64,000 nucleotides of DNA. Source: Arthrobacter sp. FW305-BF8. Lineage in GTDB: Bacteria; Actinomycetota; Actinomycetes; Actinomycetales; Micrococcaceae. The notes under the pieces were generated by a model. That model did not search any database. It had not been told where the DNA came from and saw only the letters and a program-made list of their open reading frames with translations. The stretch is taken from NCBI RefSeq assembly GCF_021789315.1, contig NZ_CP084561.1, forward strand, positions 2,108,001-2,172,000. The letters run 5' to 3'. The position numbers were made by a program, and so were the translations under genes. Numbering within the stretch: the first letter of the stretch is position 1; the number at the start of each line of letters is the position of its first letter. Of the stretch, positions 49,298 to 59,290 are shown in pieces.

Positions 49298-49620
49298 TAG
49301 TTCGAGTCCCAGCTTGGGCACGTGTTTTCCCTGTTCAGGGGCTTTTAGCGTCTGAGTGTGGACAAATTGTGTTGTGAAGGGCCCCTTCGGGGGCCTTTCT
49401 TATTGGTGGCCGGCGGTGTGGCCTGTTGCCTCCTTAGCTTCCTGGATCGACGTGTCGTTGTTCCATGCCTGTTCATGGGTGTTCATGGCGCGGCTGGCAT
49501 GATTGAGAAAAATTCGATGTGAGCTGCTTCGTTGCTTCGTTCGTTGTTCACCGGATTCCTTCTCCTCGGACTTTGTGGTGGTCGTTCTGCTTCTTCATTG
49601 CGGCTCCGGGTAGGGCGACG
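49298..49620 (+). repeat. tRNA-Leu 3' remnant plus left arm of element 2
   Basis: 49298-49320 copies the T-arm and acceptor end of tRNA-Leu (TTCGAGTCCCA then TTGGGCA, against TTCGAGTCCCA and TCGGGCA in the gene) with a few changes. The following 300 bases match 35339-35650 in order, including the terminator hairpin at 49379-49399 and a dyad-like AGTGTGGACA..TTGTG at 49355-49377. Too short and mutated to be a working tRNA. Confidence 0.75.
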
Positions 49621-50162
49621 TGACTTGTGACTCTGGCTGCCGCAACGTTCTTGCGACCGGCATTTCTTCACGCCGATGCCTCCTTTGGGGCGGTGGTTTA
49701 GCCTGTGCGCCGGTGCATTACTTGGTGATGCGTCATTCAGGCTGTTGCGGTGTGATCCTATTCAGGAGGCTCTGTCTCCTCTGTCCGATGCGTGCCGGTC
49801 ATCACTATGGTTGTCGGTATCATGAGTGTGCCCTTTTCGGGCGGCGGCAAAATGGTCTGTCGTGAACGTTCGGTCGCGCGATTTGAGCTCGGTGAGCGAA
49901 AGGGTTGGCAGGTGGATTCAACCCTCCTCACGCGCTGCGATGTTCTGGTCCGTGGCGGGTGGCCTTGGGGGTGTGCGGGCTGTGGGGCGCGATGACGGAA
50001 TAGAGGAGATAGTCTGGGACGGCCCGGCCTTCGCAGGCTGCAGCATCACGTCGGAAACTCAAGGGCGGAGTCAAAAAGAATCTTGACGCTGGAAGAGTTT
50101 CTGTACTGCCTGCCTGAACTTGCGGAAGCGATCGAGACGCGAGACGCCTCTCTTAGGAGCTC
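49621..50162. other. Gene-poor stretch before jetD
   Basis: About 540 bases with no supported gene. An AGGAGCTCCT palindrome at about 50155-50165 sits just past the jetD stop and may help end the jet transcript. Confidence 0.45.
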
Positions 50163-51488
50163 CTAGGAGTGAGCTGAAGCATGGTTCGTCAGGTCGGTTA
50201 GCAACGCCGTCAATCGTTCCTCTTCAAAAATGCCATCTTCTGAGGGTAACCAAGGAGATACGAGTGGTCCGTAGCGCCGTCCAATTAGTGCTTGCACCTC
50301 CGTCGCGATTTGGTCACCGGCAACGTCCCGATCGGTACTTAGAAGGATTTGAGCTCCCGCGGCCGCGACGGCGGACAACACCGACCACGCCGCAGATGAT
50401 GGGCGCCCGTACAGGCACACGAGGGGCGGGCAGGAGGCTCCGAGCCGATTGGCCGCCGCCTCGATCACCGACGGGTTCTCGCACACCCGCACGACCAGCT
50501 GGTCGGGCTCCGTACCTTTGGACTGGCAGCGCCGGAGACCAGTATTGCTGGTCCAGTTCATCGCCGTATGGCATGGCTCAACGGTCATGCGTGCGGTCAG
50601 CCAGATAGGCTCCCCAGCCACGGCCGTTACCTCTGCGAGCGCAGGATTGGCGCCATTCAGCGGCAAATTGAGCACGAGGACCGTAGATGACACCTGGTCG
50701 CACGAGATCCCGACGCGCTTCCACGTTCCACGCCACGACCTAGCACGAAGCACCGACCCCGCAGCGTCGACGGCGGCGGCTGCCAGTGCATCCTCAAGTA
50801 CTTTTTTCATAACTGCTTCGACACCCCCGCCGGGTGCCTCGCTTTGGTCGAGCCAGGCGAACGTCGCGGCGAGGAGGCGGGCGACCGCGCGACCTGCGGG
50901 CTGGTCCCGGTCGAGCGCATGTGGGTCGAGGAGTTTCTGTCCGGCAAACTCGGCCAGCCCAACCGTGTCGAGCTGGCTGTGCGAGCCTCCGGGCTTGGTC
51001 GGCAGTGCGGACCAAGCGGCAGCAACGACGCCTGCGACCGCCTGCGGGTCCGCGCCGAGCCAACGACGCAGGACGGCCAGCTCCGCAATGGGTTGAAGGA
51101 CCCCTGCGTCGGCCAGCAAATCGACGACATCGGAGCGCATCTGCTCTTTCGCGTGGGCCACCAGCCGTCGCTCGGTCGGCTTGTCCCGCAGCGGCCCACC
51201 GACCTCAGTCAGCAGCCCGGTCAGGTCCGCCCCCGCCTTGGTGAGTGCATCTCGTAGGAGCCGCAACGTGACGGGCTTGCGCGAGAGCTCCCACGCAACG
51301 CCGAGCATCCGTCCCACGTCGTCACGTTGGTCCTCGACGACCGCAACCTGCACCCGGTCACCGGTCTTGCCTGCTTCGACCTTCTCCCGCACCTCGGCCA
51401 GCAGCGTCGCGGAACCGGGACGGCGAGCCCATCGCAGCACCGCCTCCGGCACCGCGCGGTTCTGGTTGGGGCTGACGGTCACTCCCAC
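50163..51488 (-). CDS. jetD: Wadjet nuclease subunit JetD (TIGR02679/DUF2399)
   Basis: A 441-residue protein, the DNA-cleaving subunit. The C-terminal TOPRIM-like domain has VCENPSVIEAA with the metal Glu, then an acidic pair in LLSTDRDVAG. Relatives usually read GDFDWAG there, so the DxD is kept with other residues changed. The N-terminal region (about 1-330) is the arm that contacts the SMC complex. It overlaps the end of jetC by 10 bases. Last gene of the operon. Confidence 0.85.
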   Translation of the reverse strand: MGVTVSPNQNRAVPEAVLRWARRPGSATLLAEVREKVEAGKTGDRVQVAVVEDQRDDVGRMLGVAWELSRKPVTLRLLRDALTKAGADLTGLLTEVGGPLRDKPTERRLVAHAKEQMRSDVVDLLADAGVLQPIAELAVLRRWLGADPQAVAGVVAAAWSALPTKPGGSHSQLDTVGLAEFAGQKLLDPHALDRDQPAGRAVARLLAATFAWLDQSEAPGGGVEAVMKKVLEDALAAAAVDAAGSVLRARSWRGTWKRVGISCDQVSSTVLVLNLPLNGANPALAEVTAVAGEPIWLTARMTVEPCHTAMNWTSNTGLRRCQSKGTEPDQLVVRVCENPSVIEAAANRLGASCPPLVCLYGRPSSAAWSVLSAVAAAGAQILLSTDRDVAGDQIATEVQALIGRRYGPLVSPWLPSEDGIFEEERLTALLTDLTNHASAHS

Positions 51489-54400
51489 AGCCCCTGATGC
51501 TGGTGATGCGCGTCAGCGGAGCCGACGCCGTCGCTGTTCTCATCGTCCGAGGCCAGCACGGCCGTGGTGCTGTCGACGGGAGCCCAGGTGTGTGCGGCCA
51601 TCGGCAAGCGCTCCTGGGTGCCGCCAGCGAACAGCCATAGGCCGAGGTCTACCCCGGGCAGCGGCGCTGGCGCCCGGTTGACCATCCAGACGGCCGCGCA
51701 GGGCACGTGCCGGGACGCGACTAGGGTCTTCGGGCCGGCGAGGAGGAAGTCGAAGTCGAACTCGACCAGCATGCCAAGCAGGCTGGAGATGTTGCCCGGG
51801 TCGAGACCGTCGAATGCCTCATCGAGCCAGAGCGGCCGCGGAGAGGTCTGCGACGTCTGGTACAGGGTCGCGAGCGTGGCCAGCAGCGGCTGCACCATCG
51901 TCATCACTTTCCCGCCACCGGAGTCCTGTCCGTGCCGGGCGGTAGTGAGCTCGGTCCACTTCTGCGACGCGCCCTCCTTCGCACTCGCCAGGACCCGCCA
52001 CTCCGTGACGACTGCGAACCAGTTGCGGTAGTCGAGGTTGTCTATCACTAGCTCCTTCCAGTCCTGCCCGGTCGCGTGCCCTTCGTCTTGTGCCGCGCGG
52101 ATCTGTCCTGCGAGGAAGGTCTGAACCTGCTCCTGGACCGCGGGGGAGTCGATGCCATCGGTCAGGAGGCGCTGGAGGACATGGTAGCCGCCGACATGCT
52201 CGGGGACCGCCTTGCGCTGCAGCCGGACGACGGTGCGGGTCGTGCCGGTCGGGTGTTTGGAGAGTACGACGTTGACGTCATTGATCAGTTTCTCGGTCTC
52301 CTTCACCTTCGCACGCAGGTGATCGACGAACGTCGAGGAGAGCAGTTCCTGCATCACCTCGTGCATCTGCTCGTCATGGAGCTCGCCGAGCTCGGCGGCC
52401 TTTGCTTCCAGCGCCCGGACCGCTGCAGCTGGCTCGAGCGTCGTGCCGGAGGAGTCGACCATGACTCGAACTTGCGGCAGGCCGGTGTCCTCGTCGTGCT
52501 CGATGAAAGCGGTCCGGCCGCCCGTCCGGTGCAGCGTGTTGTTCAGGGCCACGAGGTCCTGCCCGGAGAGCCGGTCGCGGAGCCGGTTGAGGATCTGGTC
52601 TCGTTCCTTGTCGCCACCGGTGCCGGCGGTCGTGTCGGGCCAGCCGCGCGGCGGACGCCGATCGGCGCGCAGAGCGCGGACCTGGTTCACGGCCGCACTC
52701 AGCGTCCGGGTCGCATCTCCCGTGTCGATGCCTCGGGCGGCGGCGAAGCCTGCGTCTACCGGGACCCACCAGGCGGCGAGCTTTTCGGTCCGGGATTCCT
52801 CGGCCTCGCGCCGCTTGTCCTCGATGGTCTCGAGGACACTGGTGGCCTTGACGACTTCCCTGCCAAGGTCCCGAATCCGGATGTTGAGCTTCTTACGCTC
52901 GTCCTCGAGCTCCTCGATTCGGGCGTCGAGCCGTTCAGCGTTTGCGAGCAGTTCTTGGTCCGTGGACTCAAGCGCGTCCTCGGCTGCTTGTAGTGCGACG
53001 TCGAGGTTTTCCCGTCGTGACTTGGAGACAAGGGCGAGGTGTTCGGCTTCGTCGGCGGCGGCACGGAACTGGTTGGCAAGCAACTGTTTCCCGTCGACGT
53101 TACGCTGCTCGCGTGCCAGCTCGGAGACGCGGAACCCGAGCCGGTCGGCCTCGAGGCGCGCTTGATGGAGTGCGGTTTCAGTCTCTGGGAGTCGGGCCAC
53201 GATTAGGTTGTGCTCGGCGGCGTATTCGACGAGGTCGGCCTGCGCTTGGTCCTTCGCGCCCTCGGCCGCCTCGGCGGTCTGGTTTCTGTCGTGTCGGTCG
53301 CGCTGTGCAGCCTCGAGCTCGGTGGCTGCGGAGGCCAGCGCCCGCGCGGCGTCGATAAGCGCGATGTCGTCGGGTGCAGCCTGCGCGAGCGAATGCAGCC
53401 GCTCCGCAAGTTCCCGGTTCCGTTCGGCGTTCCGGGTGTGCTCCTCTGCGTCCTCGCGCTCCTTGTGCGCCTGTTCTCGTAGCTCGGAGACCCGGCGAGC
53501 GCGGGCTGTTTCCCGGGCGGACGCACCCAGCAGGCTGGCTCCGTTGGCGGAAGGGACTGCACGCCCGGTCGTGGTCGGCGTCATCCAGGAGCCACCGCTG
53601 GCAACGTGAACACATGCTCCCCGAGCTCCGTCCTGATTAGTACCACTAGCCCGGGTGTCAGCCGTCTCGATGGTGTCTTTGTGCCAGATTACCGAGTCGA
53701 GCACCCACCCTGCGGTCCTGGCTAGCGCGGCAAGCGGCTGGCCGTCTTGGACCTTCTCGGCTAACGTCAGGACCGCCCGAAGCCGGTCGTCGTCGGTGTG
53801 ATCGGATGGGGTGGCGAGGGTGAGGACTTGTTCGTGCCCGTCGCGGTCAGCGGCCCAGAGTCCGTCGGGGGTCACCCAGGCGTCGAGGAGGCCGGCGCCG
53901 GCGAGTGCTGCCTCGAGGCCGGCGATCTGTGTGTCGGTGAGGTGGGGGAGCGGGTCGAGCAGTTCCCACAGTGGTGCACCGGCTGGCCCCGACGTGGGAC
54001 GGGTGCGTCGCTGCCACAGGTGTGGATTGGTGGGAACGGGGGTCGGCTCGGCTTCGACCTCCGACGCCTCGGCGTTCAGTTTCTCCGCCCGGTCGATGGC
54101 CGCGGCGGCGGCGTTGTGGGACGTGATTGCAGCGGCGGTGACTGGCTCGAGCTCTGGGGTCAGCCACTCGTCACGGACCAGGCGCGCGAGTGTCTGCGCT
54201 GGCCGCGGCTGCTCGCACGCGGAGATGACCATGGCCAGCCACCGTTCACGGGACGGTGCGTTCGGGGGTGCCACCCGCTCGAGCTGGCTGACGGCTGCGG
54301 CCCAGGCTTCGAGCTCGTCGGAGAGCGCCTGGGCGGCGCTCTCGTAGCCGCCCTCGGCGGCCTCGTGCGCCATCTGGCGCTGGTGCTCCCGTCTCTCCGC

Positions 54401-55972
54401 GTCGGCGAGCAGGGCAAGCGTGCGCTCGTGCCGGTTGGTCGCCTCCTTGACCTTGTCGGCGCGGCGGCGGGCGTGCGCGACGTGCTCGGACCGGTGTCGG
54501 ATGGCGGTCAACAGTCTCTGGCTGTCGTGAGCCGCCGCCCAAGCTGCCGCGTCCGGGAGGCCGGCGCCGGTGCCTGCGGTTGCGGCTAGCTCGACCTGGG
54601 CGGTGAGCTCCTGCTGGGTCTGCTCGAGGTCGCCCAGAGCGCGTCCGAAGTCGCCGTCGGCCTGGTGGGCCTTTGCCCGGGCGTCGTTAGCGGTCTTGGC
54701 GCGTTCTCCCTCGTCCTCGCGGGCACGCTTCGCCTGCTCGGTCAGATCAACGACCTGACGGCCGGCCGCGGCGGCGGCGTGGTAGGCCCTGGATGCGATG
54801 AGGGTGTTGCGGCGACTGGTCGTGATCCTGCGGTCGGCTTCGTTCTCCTGTTCGGCGGCCTCGGCGGCCTCGCATTCCTCGCGGGCCTTCTTCTCCTGCT
54901 GTTCTGCGCGGCTGCGTTCGCGGGTGACGCCGTCGAGGATGGTGACTGCGGAGACCAAGTCGTCGGCGGCGCGGCGGAGGAGCGCGTCGGCCCAAGGGTT
55001 CCACGTCGACCGCAGATAGGCAGTGACCGCCTCCTGTGCCTCGCGAGCGTCGTCGCGGTCTTGGGCGAGCTGGCCAAGCTGGTCCCATCCGTCTGCGAGC
55101 TCGTTGATTTCGGAGGTGTCCAGCGGTGGGAGTGCCTCCCGGATCCGGTCGACGACCCATGAAGGGTTCAGCCGGTTCCCGAGCTTCGGAGTGCGCAGGG
55201 TCTTCAGCAGCTCCACAACCGTGCGCAGGCGCTGCGGATCGGTGAATCCGAACAGGACGGAGGCGACCGTCTTGACGTACTCTTGGCCGTTCGGGTGCCG
55301 GGTCAACCCGGGCAGGGTAGGTAGGTCGGCGGCAGGGACAGTGGCCTGCTCCCGCAACAGCGTCAGGCCGGCCCGGATCCGTTCGGGTCCGCGGTGGGTG
55401 ATCCAGTGCTTCGCGACGGTTGGGGAGGTACGTCGTGCCTGCACGAACAGCAGCGTGGTGAAGAACTCGGGGCCATTCTCGCCGCGGCGGCCGTACTCGA
55501 CCCAGGTCCAGCCGCGGTTCAGCTGGTCCTTGGTCGGGCGTCGGTCCTTCGGGTCGTCGGTCGGCTCGAGGTAGTAGCGAAAGGTGCGGTGCGACTCCCC
55601 GAAGGTGTCGACATACCTTGGAGACAGGTCGCCGGTGAGCATGGTCAGGGTCGTCATCGTCATCATCGTCGACTTGCCCTGCTCGTTTCCGCCGACGAAC
55701 TGGGCGCGTCCGTCCGCAGTCCAGTACTCCGCGGCATCGAACTCCCACATGTTCACCACTCCGGCGCGCAGCTGCTGCCACCGGTCCCGGCCTGGCTCGG
55801 GCAGGCCCCCGCTGATGGCCGCCTGCCGCCACGCGCGCAGGGTCTCGTCGTCTGTCAGATCGAGCGTGATGGATGCGCCATCGAGCGCGGTTACGGTCAG
55901 CGGCTCGTCGCGGCCAACCGTTCCCCCGTTGGAGGGATTATCCACGGTGCTGTTGGCGGTTTCACTGGTCAC
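51479..55972 (-). CDS. jetC: Wadjet SMC-like ATPase JetC (TIGR02680)
   Basis: MukB-like SMC subunit that extrudes DNA loops on plasmids. Walker A is in VGGNEQGKSTM (94-103). Long charged coiled coils fill the middle, with an ABC signature around DSGGGKV and Walker B in LWLDEAFDGLD near the C-terminus. The start is the GTG at 55972, overlapping jetB by 11 bases. The open frame continues further upstream inside jetB but is not part of the protein. 1497 residues, family size. Confidence 0.9.
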   Translation of the reverse strand: MTSETANSTVDNPSNGGTVGRDEPLTVTALDGASITLDLTDDETLRAWRQAAISGGLPEPGRDRWQQLRAGVVNMWEFDAAEYWTADGRAQFVGGNEQGKSTMMTMTTLTMLTGDLSPRYVDTFGESHRTFRYYLEPTDDPKDRRPTKDQLNRGWTWVEYGRRGENGPEFFTTLLFVQARRTSPTVAKHWITHRGPERIRAGLTLLREQATVPAADLPTLPGLTRHPNGQEYVKTVASVLFGFTDPQRLRTVVELLKTLRTPKLGNRLNPSWVVDRIREALPPLDTSEINELADGWDQLGQLAQDRDDAREAQEAVTAYLRSTWNPWADALLRRAADDLVSAVTILDGVTRERSRAEQQEKKAREECEAAEAAEQENEADRRITTSRRNTLIASRAYHAAAAAGRQVVDLTEQAKRAREDEGERAKTANDARAKAHQADGDFGRALGDLEQTQQELTAQVELAATAGTGAGLPDAAAWAAAHDSQRLLTAIRHRSEHVAHARRRADKVKEATNRHERTLALLADAERREHQRQMAHEAAEGGYESAAQALSDELEAWAAAVSQLERVAPPNAPSRERWLAMVISACEQPRPAQTLARLVRDEWLTPELEPVTAAAITSHNAAAAAIDRAEKLNAEASEVEAEPTPVPTNPHLWQRRTRPTSGPAGAPLWELLDPLPHLTDTQIAGLEAALAGAGLLDAWVTPDGLWAADRDGHEQVLTLATPSDHTDDDRLRAVLTLAEKVQDGQPLAALARTAGWVLDSVIWHKDTIETADTRASGTNQDGARGACVHVASGGSWMTPTTTGRAVPSANGASLLGASARETARARRVSELREQAHKEREDAEEHTRNAERNRELAERLHSLAQAAPDDIALIDAARALASAATELEAAQRDRHDRNQTAEAAEGAKDQAQADLVEYAAEHNLIVARLPETETALHQARLEADRLGFRVSELAREQRNVDGKQLLANQFRAAADEAEHLALVSKSRRENLDVALQAAEDALESTDQELLANAERLDARIEELEDERKKLNIRIRDLGREVVKATSVLETIEDKRREAEESRTEKLAAWWVPVDAGFAAARGIDTGDATRTLSAAVNQVRALRADRRPPRGWPDTTAGTGGDKERDQILNRLRDRLSGQDLVALNNTLHRTGGRTAFIEHDEDTGLPQVRVMVDSSGTTLEPAAAVRALEAKAAELGELHDEQMHEVMQELLSSTFVDHLRAKVKETEKLINDVNVVLSKHPTGTTRTVVRLQRKAVPEHVGGYHVLQRLLTDGIDSPAVQEQVQTFLAGQIRAAQDEGHATGQDWKELVIDNLDYRNWFAVVTEWRVLASAKEGASQKWTELTTARHGQDSGGGKVMTMVQPLLATLATLYQTSQTSPRPLWLDEAFDGLDPGNISSLLGMLVEFDFDFLLAGPKTLVASRHVPCAAVWMVNRAPAPLPGVDLGLWLFAGGTQERLPMAAHTWAPVDSTTAVLASDDENSDGVGSADAHHQHQGLWE

Positions 55973-57386
55973 GTGTGTCCTCCGGAAGGTCAAATGCGGT
56001 TTGGGTAGCCCGATCGGCACGGTCGGCCTGGCCGGATGTGAAGAAAATTGAGTCGCTGGTGGGGTCGGGGAACAAGTCTGCCTGCTCGGGTCCAGGCATG
56101 GGCTCGACGAGTTCGGGGTCGCGGTAGCGGCCGGTGACCGGTGACAGGTGCCAGGATCCGTCAGCGTCTGTACGAAGCAGGTCAAGCCATCGCAGGGTGT
56201 CCTCGACTGCGATGCGAAGCTCTGTTGGGTCGTTGCGGAGGTCGACTCGGAACAAGTGCCCCTTCCACTCAGTGAGGTCTTCGAGAACGTCTTCGACCTC
56301 GGAGCTGGCGAGGTGAACGAACCCGTCGTCGTCGTGGTGCCCATCGCGGCCAGCCTTATCGGCCACCATCAACGCTGCCCAGGATTCGGTTCTTGCGGTT
56401 GGCCACACGACAGTCGCAGGACACTCGTCCTCGCGGCTGATCCACACGAGCCCCTCGGCGCGCGCTTCGATGGATCCTCCGATCAGTCCGATCGACTCGG
56501 CGGCTCGCAGGCCACGCTGCCCTCGTGCCAGCTCGGCCTCGTCCGGGGGAAGGTCGGCATATAGCAAGGCAGGGGTCTCGACCAGAGTGCGCAGGTGGCG
56601 GACAACACGGCTCGCCTGCCGCTGCGACTCCCAAATGGCATCCGGGGAGTCCTCTTCGGCGGAGGGGCCGATCATTGGGGAACGTGTCGCGGGCTCGTCC
56701 CCGTCGACCTGGTCAGGGCGGTGGAGCTGCGCGAACTGGACATGCTGATGTGCGGCGAGCGCGATGGTGTCCGGGTTGACGAACAGCAGGAGGGCTTCGC
56801 GGTCAACATCATAGCCGGCACCGATCCCGTGGCGCGTCTCGGTCCACTCCTGGACATCACTTACCAGGGTCGTCCGTTTGCGCAATACGCCCCAGAACTC
56901 CAGGATTGCAGCCGCCTTCACCAGCGCACGACGTTCAGCAAGCAGGTCTGGGTCATACGGAGTCAGCTGCCGGTCGGCGCTGGAGGAGAGCTCGGCGACG
57001 AGCTCGGACAGTTTCACGAGCGTGACTCCGCCCTCTACCTCCTCACACGCGGCCGCGAGCATGGCGGTGAGTGTGAGCACTCGCTTCGGGGGCAGATCTA
57101 GCGGCCGGGGCGGGGCGATCACTGTTCCGAGGATGGGATTGCGGACGAGCCGGATGGCTCCGCCCAGATGCGCGCGCCGGTAGTCCAGTCGCTTGCAGTA
57201 CCCATCGATCTGTTTGGCGTAGCGCAGGACATCACGGTAAAGCTGTGTGTCGACATGCGCGGTCACCAGCGGTTGGCAGAGCAACCGCAAGAACGTCTGC
57301 CGCGCCTGTACCTCCTCGCTCGTTGATGTCGCCTGGGCTGGCGCGTATTCCGGGACCGGAGGCGCCGGATGGGTGGCCTTCGTCAT
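55962..57386 (-). CDS. jetB: Wadjet subunit JetB (TIGR02678/DUF2398)
   Basis: A 474-residue winged-helix protein equivalent to the kleisin-binding KITE (MukE-like) subunit. Visible family text includes RQTFLRLLCQPLV, YAKQIDGYCKRLDYRRAHLG, and AAILEFWGVL. It overlaps jetA by 4 bases upstream and jetC by 11 downstream, indicating tight coupling. The acidic C-terminal tail is variable. Confidence 0.88.
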   Translation of the reverse strand: MTKATHPAPPVPEYAPAQATSTSEEVQARQTFLRLLCQPLVTAHVDTQLYRDVLRYAKQIDGYCKRLDYRRAHLGGAIRLVRNPILGTVIAPPRPLDLPPKRVLTLTAMLAAACEEVEGGVTLVKLSELVAELSSSADRQLTPYDPDLLAERRALVKAAAILEFWGVLRKRTTLVSDVQEWTETRHGIGAGYDVDREALLLFVNPDTIALAAHQHVQFAQLHRPDQVDGDEPATRSPMIGPSAEEDSPDAIWESQRQASRVVRHLRTLVETPALLYADLPPDEAELARGQRGLRAAESIGLIGGSIEARAEGLVWISREDECPATVVWPTARTESWAALMVADKAGRDGHHDDDGFVHLASSEVEDVLEDLTEWKGHLFRVDLRNDPTELRIAVEDTLRWLDLLRTDADGSWHLSPVTGRYRDPELVEPMPGPEQADLFPDPTSDSIFFTSGQADRADRATQTAFDLPEDTRDQ

Positions 57387-59086
57387 CGCCTTCTCTCATC
57401 TTCGACGACCACAAGCTGATGGGCAGCTGTGCTGCCGAAGCTGTCGCCTCTGCTGCTGGTTGTGGGAGCGACGCTGCCGGTGAGGGAGGGTGCGTCGACT
57501 GCCCGGGAGACGCTGACCGTCAGGTCGCGGTAGACCAATCGGCCCTCGGGCAGCCTGACGACCGCATCGGGCGTACCGGCCGGCGGGACGGTCGCAGTGA
57601 GGTCCCACAGCCCGTCACCGGTGCAAGCGCGGACCACTGTCCCGGGCCTGGGGTCATGACCGCAGCTGCGCCGTATTTCCGCGATCGTGGAATCGAGGAC
57701 CATCACGAACTCGGTCAGGTGCTCCGCGACCTTGCCGCTAATGTCGTTCCACTGCGACAGCGGGTTCCCAGACAGGGCGAGCAGCCGCTCCCAAGTCCTC
57801 GTTTCTTCACGCGCGGCTTCCGTGGCCGCCTGCCGGGCGGCCTGCTTGCCGGCGGTGCGGTCGTACATCCGCGAGGGGCCGCTGCGTCCGGACCGGGGTC
57901 CCTGCCGACGTAGCCGGGCCTCGACCGGCGCCGGGTCAGCCGTCCAGAACGATAGAGCGTCCGACCCGTGACCCGGATGAGGTGCAGGCTGGCCCAGATG
58001 GCGTGCTGAGAATAAGCCCGTGTAGGTGGCCCACACATGCCACGCTGCGTCATCGTCGGTGGTGCAGTCGAGACGTTCGGCAAGGTTGAGCAACTGGTTG
58101 CGCCTCGACACATGTCCGCCGACCGCGGCGAGCGCACGTTTGCCGCGCACCATCGGCACGATGGTGTCGCGCATCTGCCGGCGTAACAACCCAGCCTGGC
58201 TGGTCTCGCCGTCGAACCAGGACAGAACGCGTCCCAATACGGCCACGATCTCAAAGACGACCCGTCCGAGAATGTCCTCGGAAACGTCAGGTCCGGCGAT
58301 GTGGAGCGCGATGTGCCGGAGCGCGGTTTCGGGGACCGCAAGAACTGCCCGGGCATCGCGACTGATGTCGGCAGAGTAGGTATCGATGCCAGCGCCCCAC
58401 ATCGACACGTAACTGGACAGCGTGTCGTTGAGTGCGGCAATCTTGTCCGCGTCCGGGCTTCCAGACAAGGCAGCCGCAAGGCGCGCCTGCCAGCCGTTAG
58501 CGGCGTCTGACATGTTCCGCATCGTCGGGGTGATTACGCCCCACGCGGCAGCGGCGGCCGCAGGGTCGCTTTCAACGGTCGCGCGCAGCTGGGTAAGCTG
58601 GGCCGCGATAACTGGCGGCGCCAGCGTCGCGGCGACGGCGGAACTGCTCTCGGCACCGAGAGAGCGAACCGCTCGGTGCAAATGAGCGGCTTCTTCGGAG
58701 AGCTGGTAGCGACCGCGGTGTCGGGTGAAGTCCTCGTCGGACCGAACCTTGTCCTCCCACATGACGATGACGCCCCAACCGGCGAGCTGCGCCAGGCGGT
58801 TGTCGAGGTTGAGAGTGTCCGGGTCGAGGGCGGCGGCGAGGGTCTGGTCATCGCCGGTTAGATGCCTTGCGAGGCGCTCTCGGATCAGCATTTCGAGCTG
58901 GTCGTGCGGGATCCCACTAAGGTACTGCGGCTGGTGCTCGAGCATTACGTCGACGATTAGTCGGTAGATCGGCGCCAAGCTTTCGGTGAGGTAGCTCGCG
59001 ACGCGCATGACGCCAGGAAGGCCGATGGCCTTCCATAATTCCTCATGCGGACCACCTGACGCTGTCTTGGGGTCGTGAATCGGCAT
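57383..59086 (-). CDS. jetA: Wadjet subunit JetA (TIGR02677/DUF2397)
   Basis: A 567-residue MukF-like kleisin that bridges the JetC heads. The N-terminal winged-helix region includes APIYRLIVDVMLEHQ and LTGDDQTLAAALD; a helical middle follows, and a C-terminal beta-rich domain with VPPAGTPDAVVRLPEG. First gene of the operon, with AAAGGAGG seven bases before the ATG at 59086. The four-gene order A-B-C-D with overlaps matches the type II Wadjet cluster. Confidence 0.88.
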   Translation of the reverse strand: MPIHDPKTASGGPHEELWKAIGLPGVMRVASYLTESLAPIYRLIVDVMLEHQPQYLSGIPHDQLEMLIRERLARHLTGDDQTLAAALDPDTLNLDNRLAQLAGWGVIVMWEDKVRSDEDFTRHRGRYQLSEEAAHLHRAVRSLGAESSSAVAATLAPPVIAAQLTQLRATVESDPAAAAAAWGVITPTMRNMSDAANGWQARLAAALSGSPDADKIAALNDTLSSYVSMWGAGIDTYSADISRDARAVLAVPETALRHIALHIAGPDVSEDILGRVVFEIVAVLGRVLSWFDGETSQAGLLRRQMRDTIVPMVRGKRALAAVGGHVSRRNQLLNLAERLDCTTDDDAAWHVWATYTGLFSARHLGQPAPHPGHGSDALSFWTADPAPVEARLRRQGPRSGRSGPSRMYDRTAGKQAARQAATEAAREETRTWERLLALSGNPLSQWNDISGKVAEHLTEFVMVLDSTIAEIRRSCGHDPRPGTVVRACTGDGLWDLTATVPPAGTPDAVVRLPEGRLVYRDLTVSVSRAVDAPSLTGSVAPTTSSRGDSFGSTAAHQLVVVEDERRR

Positions 59087-59290
59087 TGGCTACCTCCTTT
59101 CGGCATAGCCTAGGCTGACCCACTGACAGTGAACTAGCGAACCCCCGATTCCTCCAGCCAGGAGCGGCTCCGCTTGTCCGCATCAGTGGCCGATCGATCG
59201 CCATCAGCTCGAACCTGCACCGACAAAACTGCCGCGCCTCCTTGAAGGCGCGGCGGTCGCTTTGATGGTGCGGAAGGGGGCCAAAAATGG

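Larger units (their letters stand above)
35339..49320. mobile_element. Candidate integrative element 1 at tRNA-Leu
   Basis: Bounded by the tRNA-Leu 3' end and by a mutated copy of that 3' end at 49298-49320. The content differs sharply from the core genes to the left: orphan nucleases, a STAND-nuclease, Fic and broken genes. Each end carries an AGTGT..ACA dyad. No integrase is inside, so mobility would need an enzyme in trans or has been lost. The boundaries are inferred from the duplicated ends. Confidence 0.6.

Noticed and set aside
49298..49320. A second functional tRNA-Leu
   Set aside because: Only the T-arm and acceptor 3' half are present, with mismatches; the 5' half is missing.
55973..56344. 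An N-terminal extension of JetC
   Set aside because: The frame is open upstream but lies inside jetB, and the conserved protein begins after the GTG at 55972.
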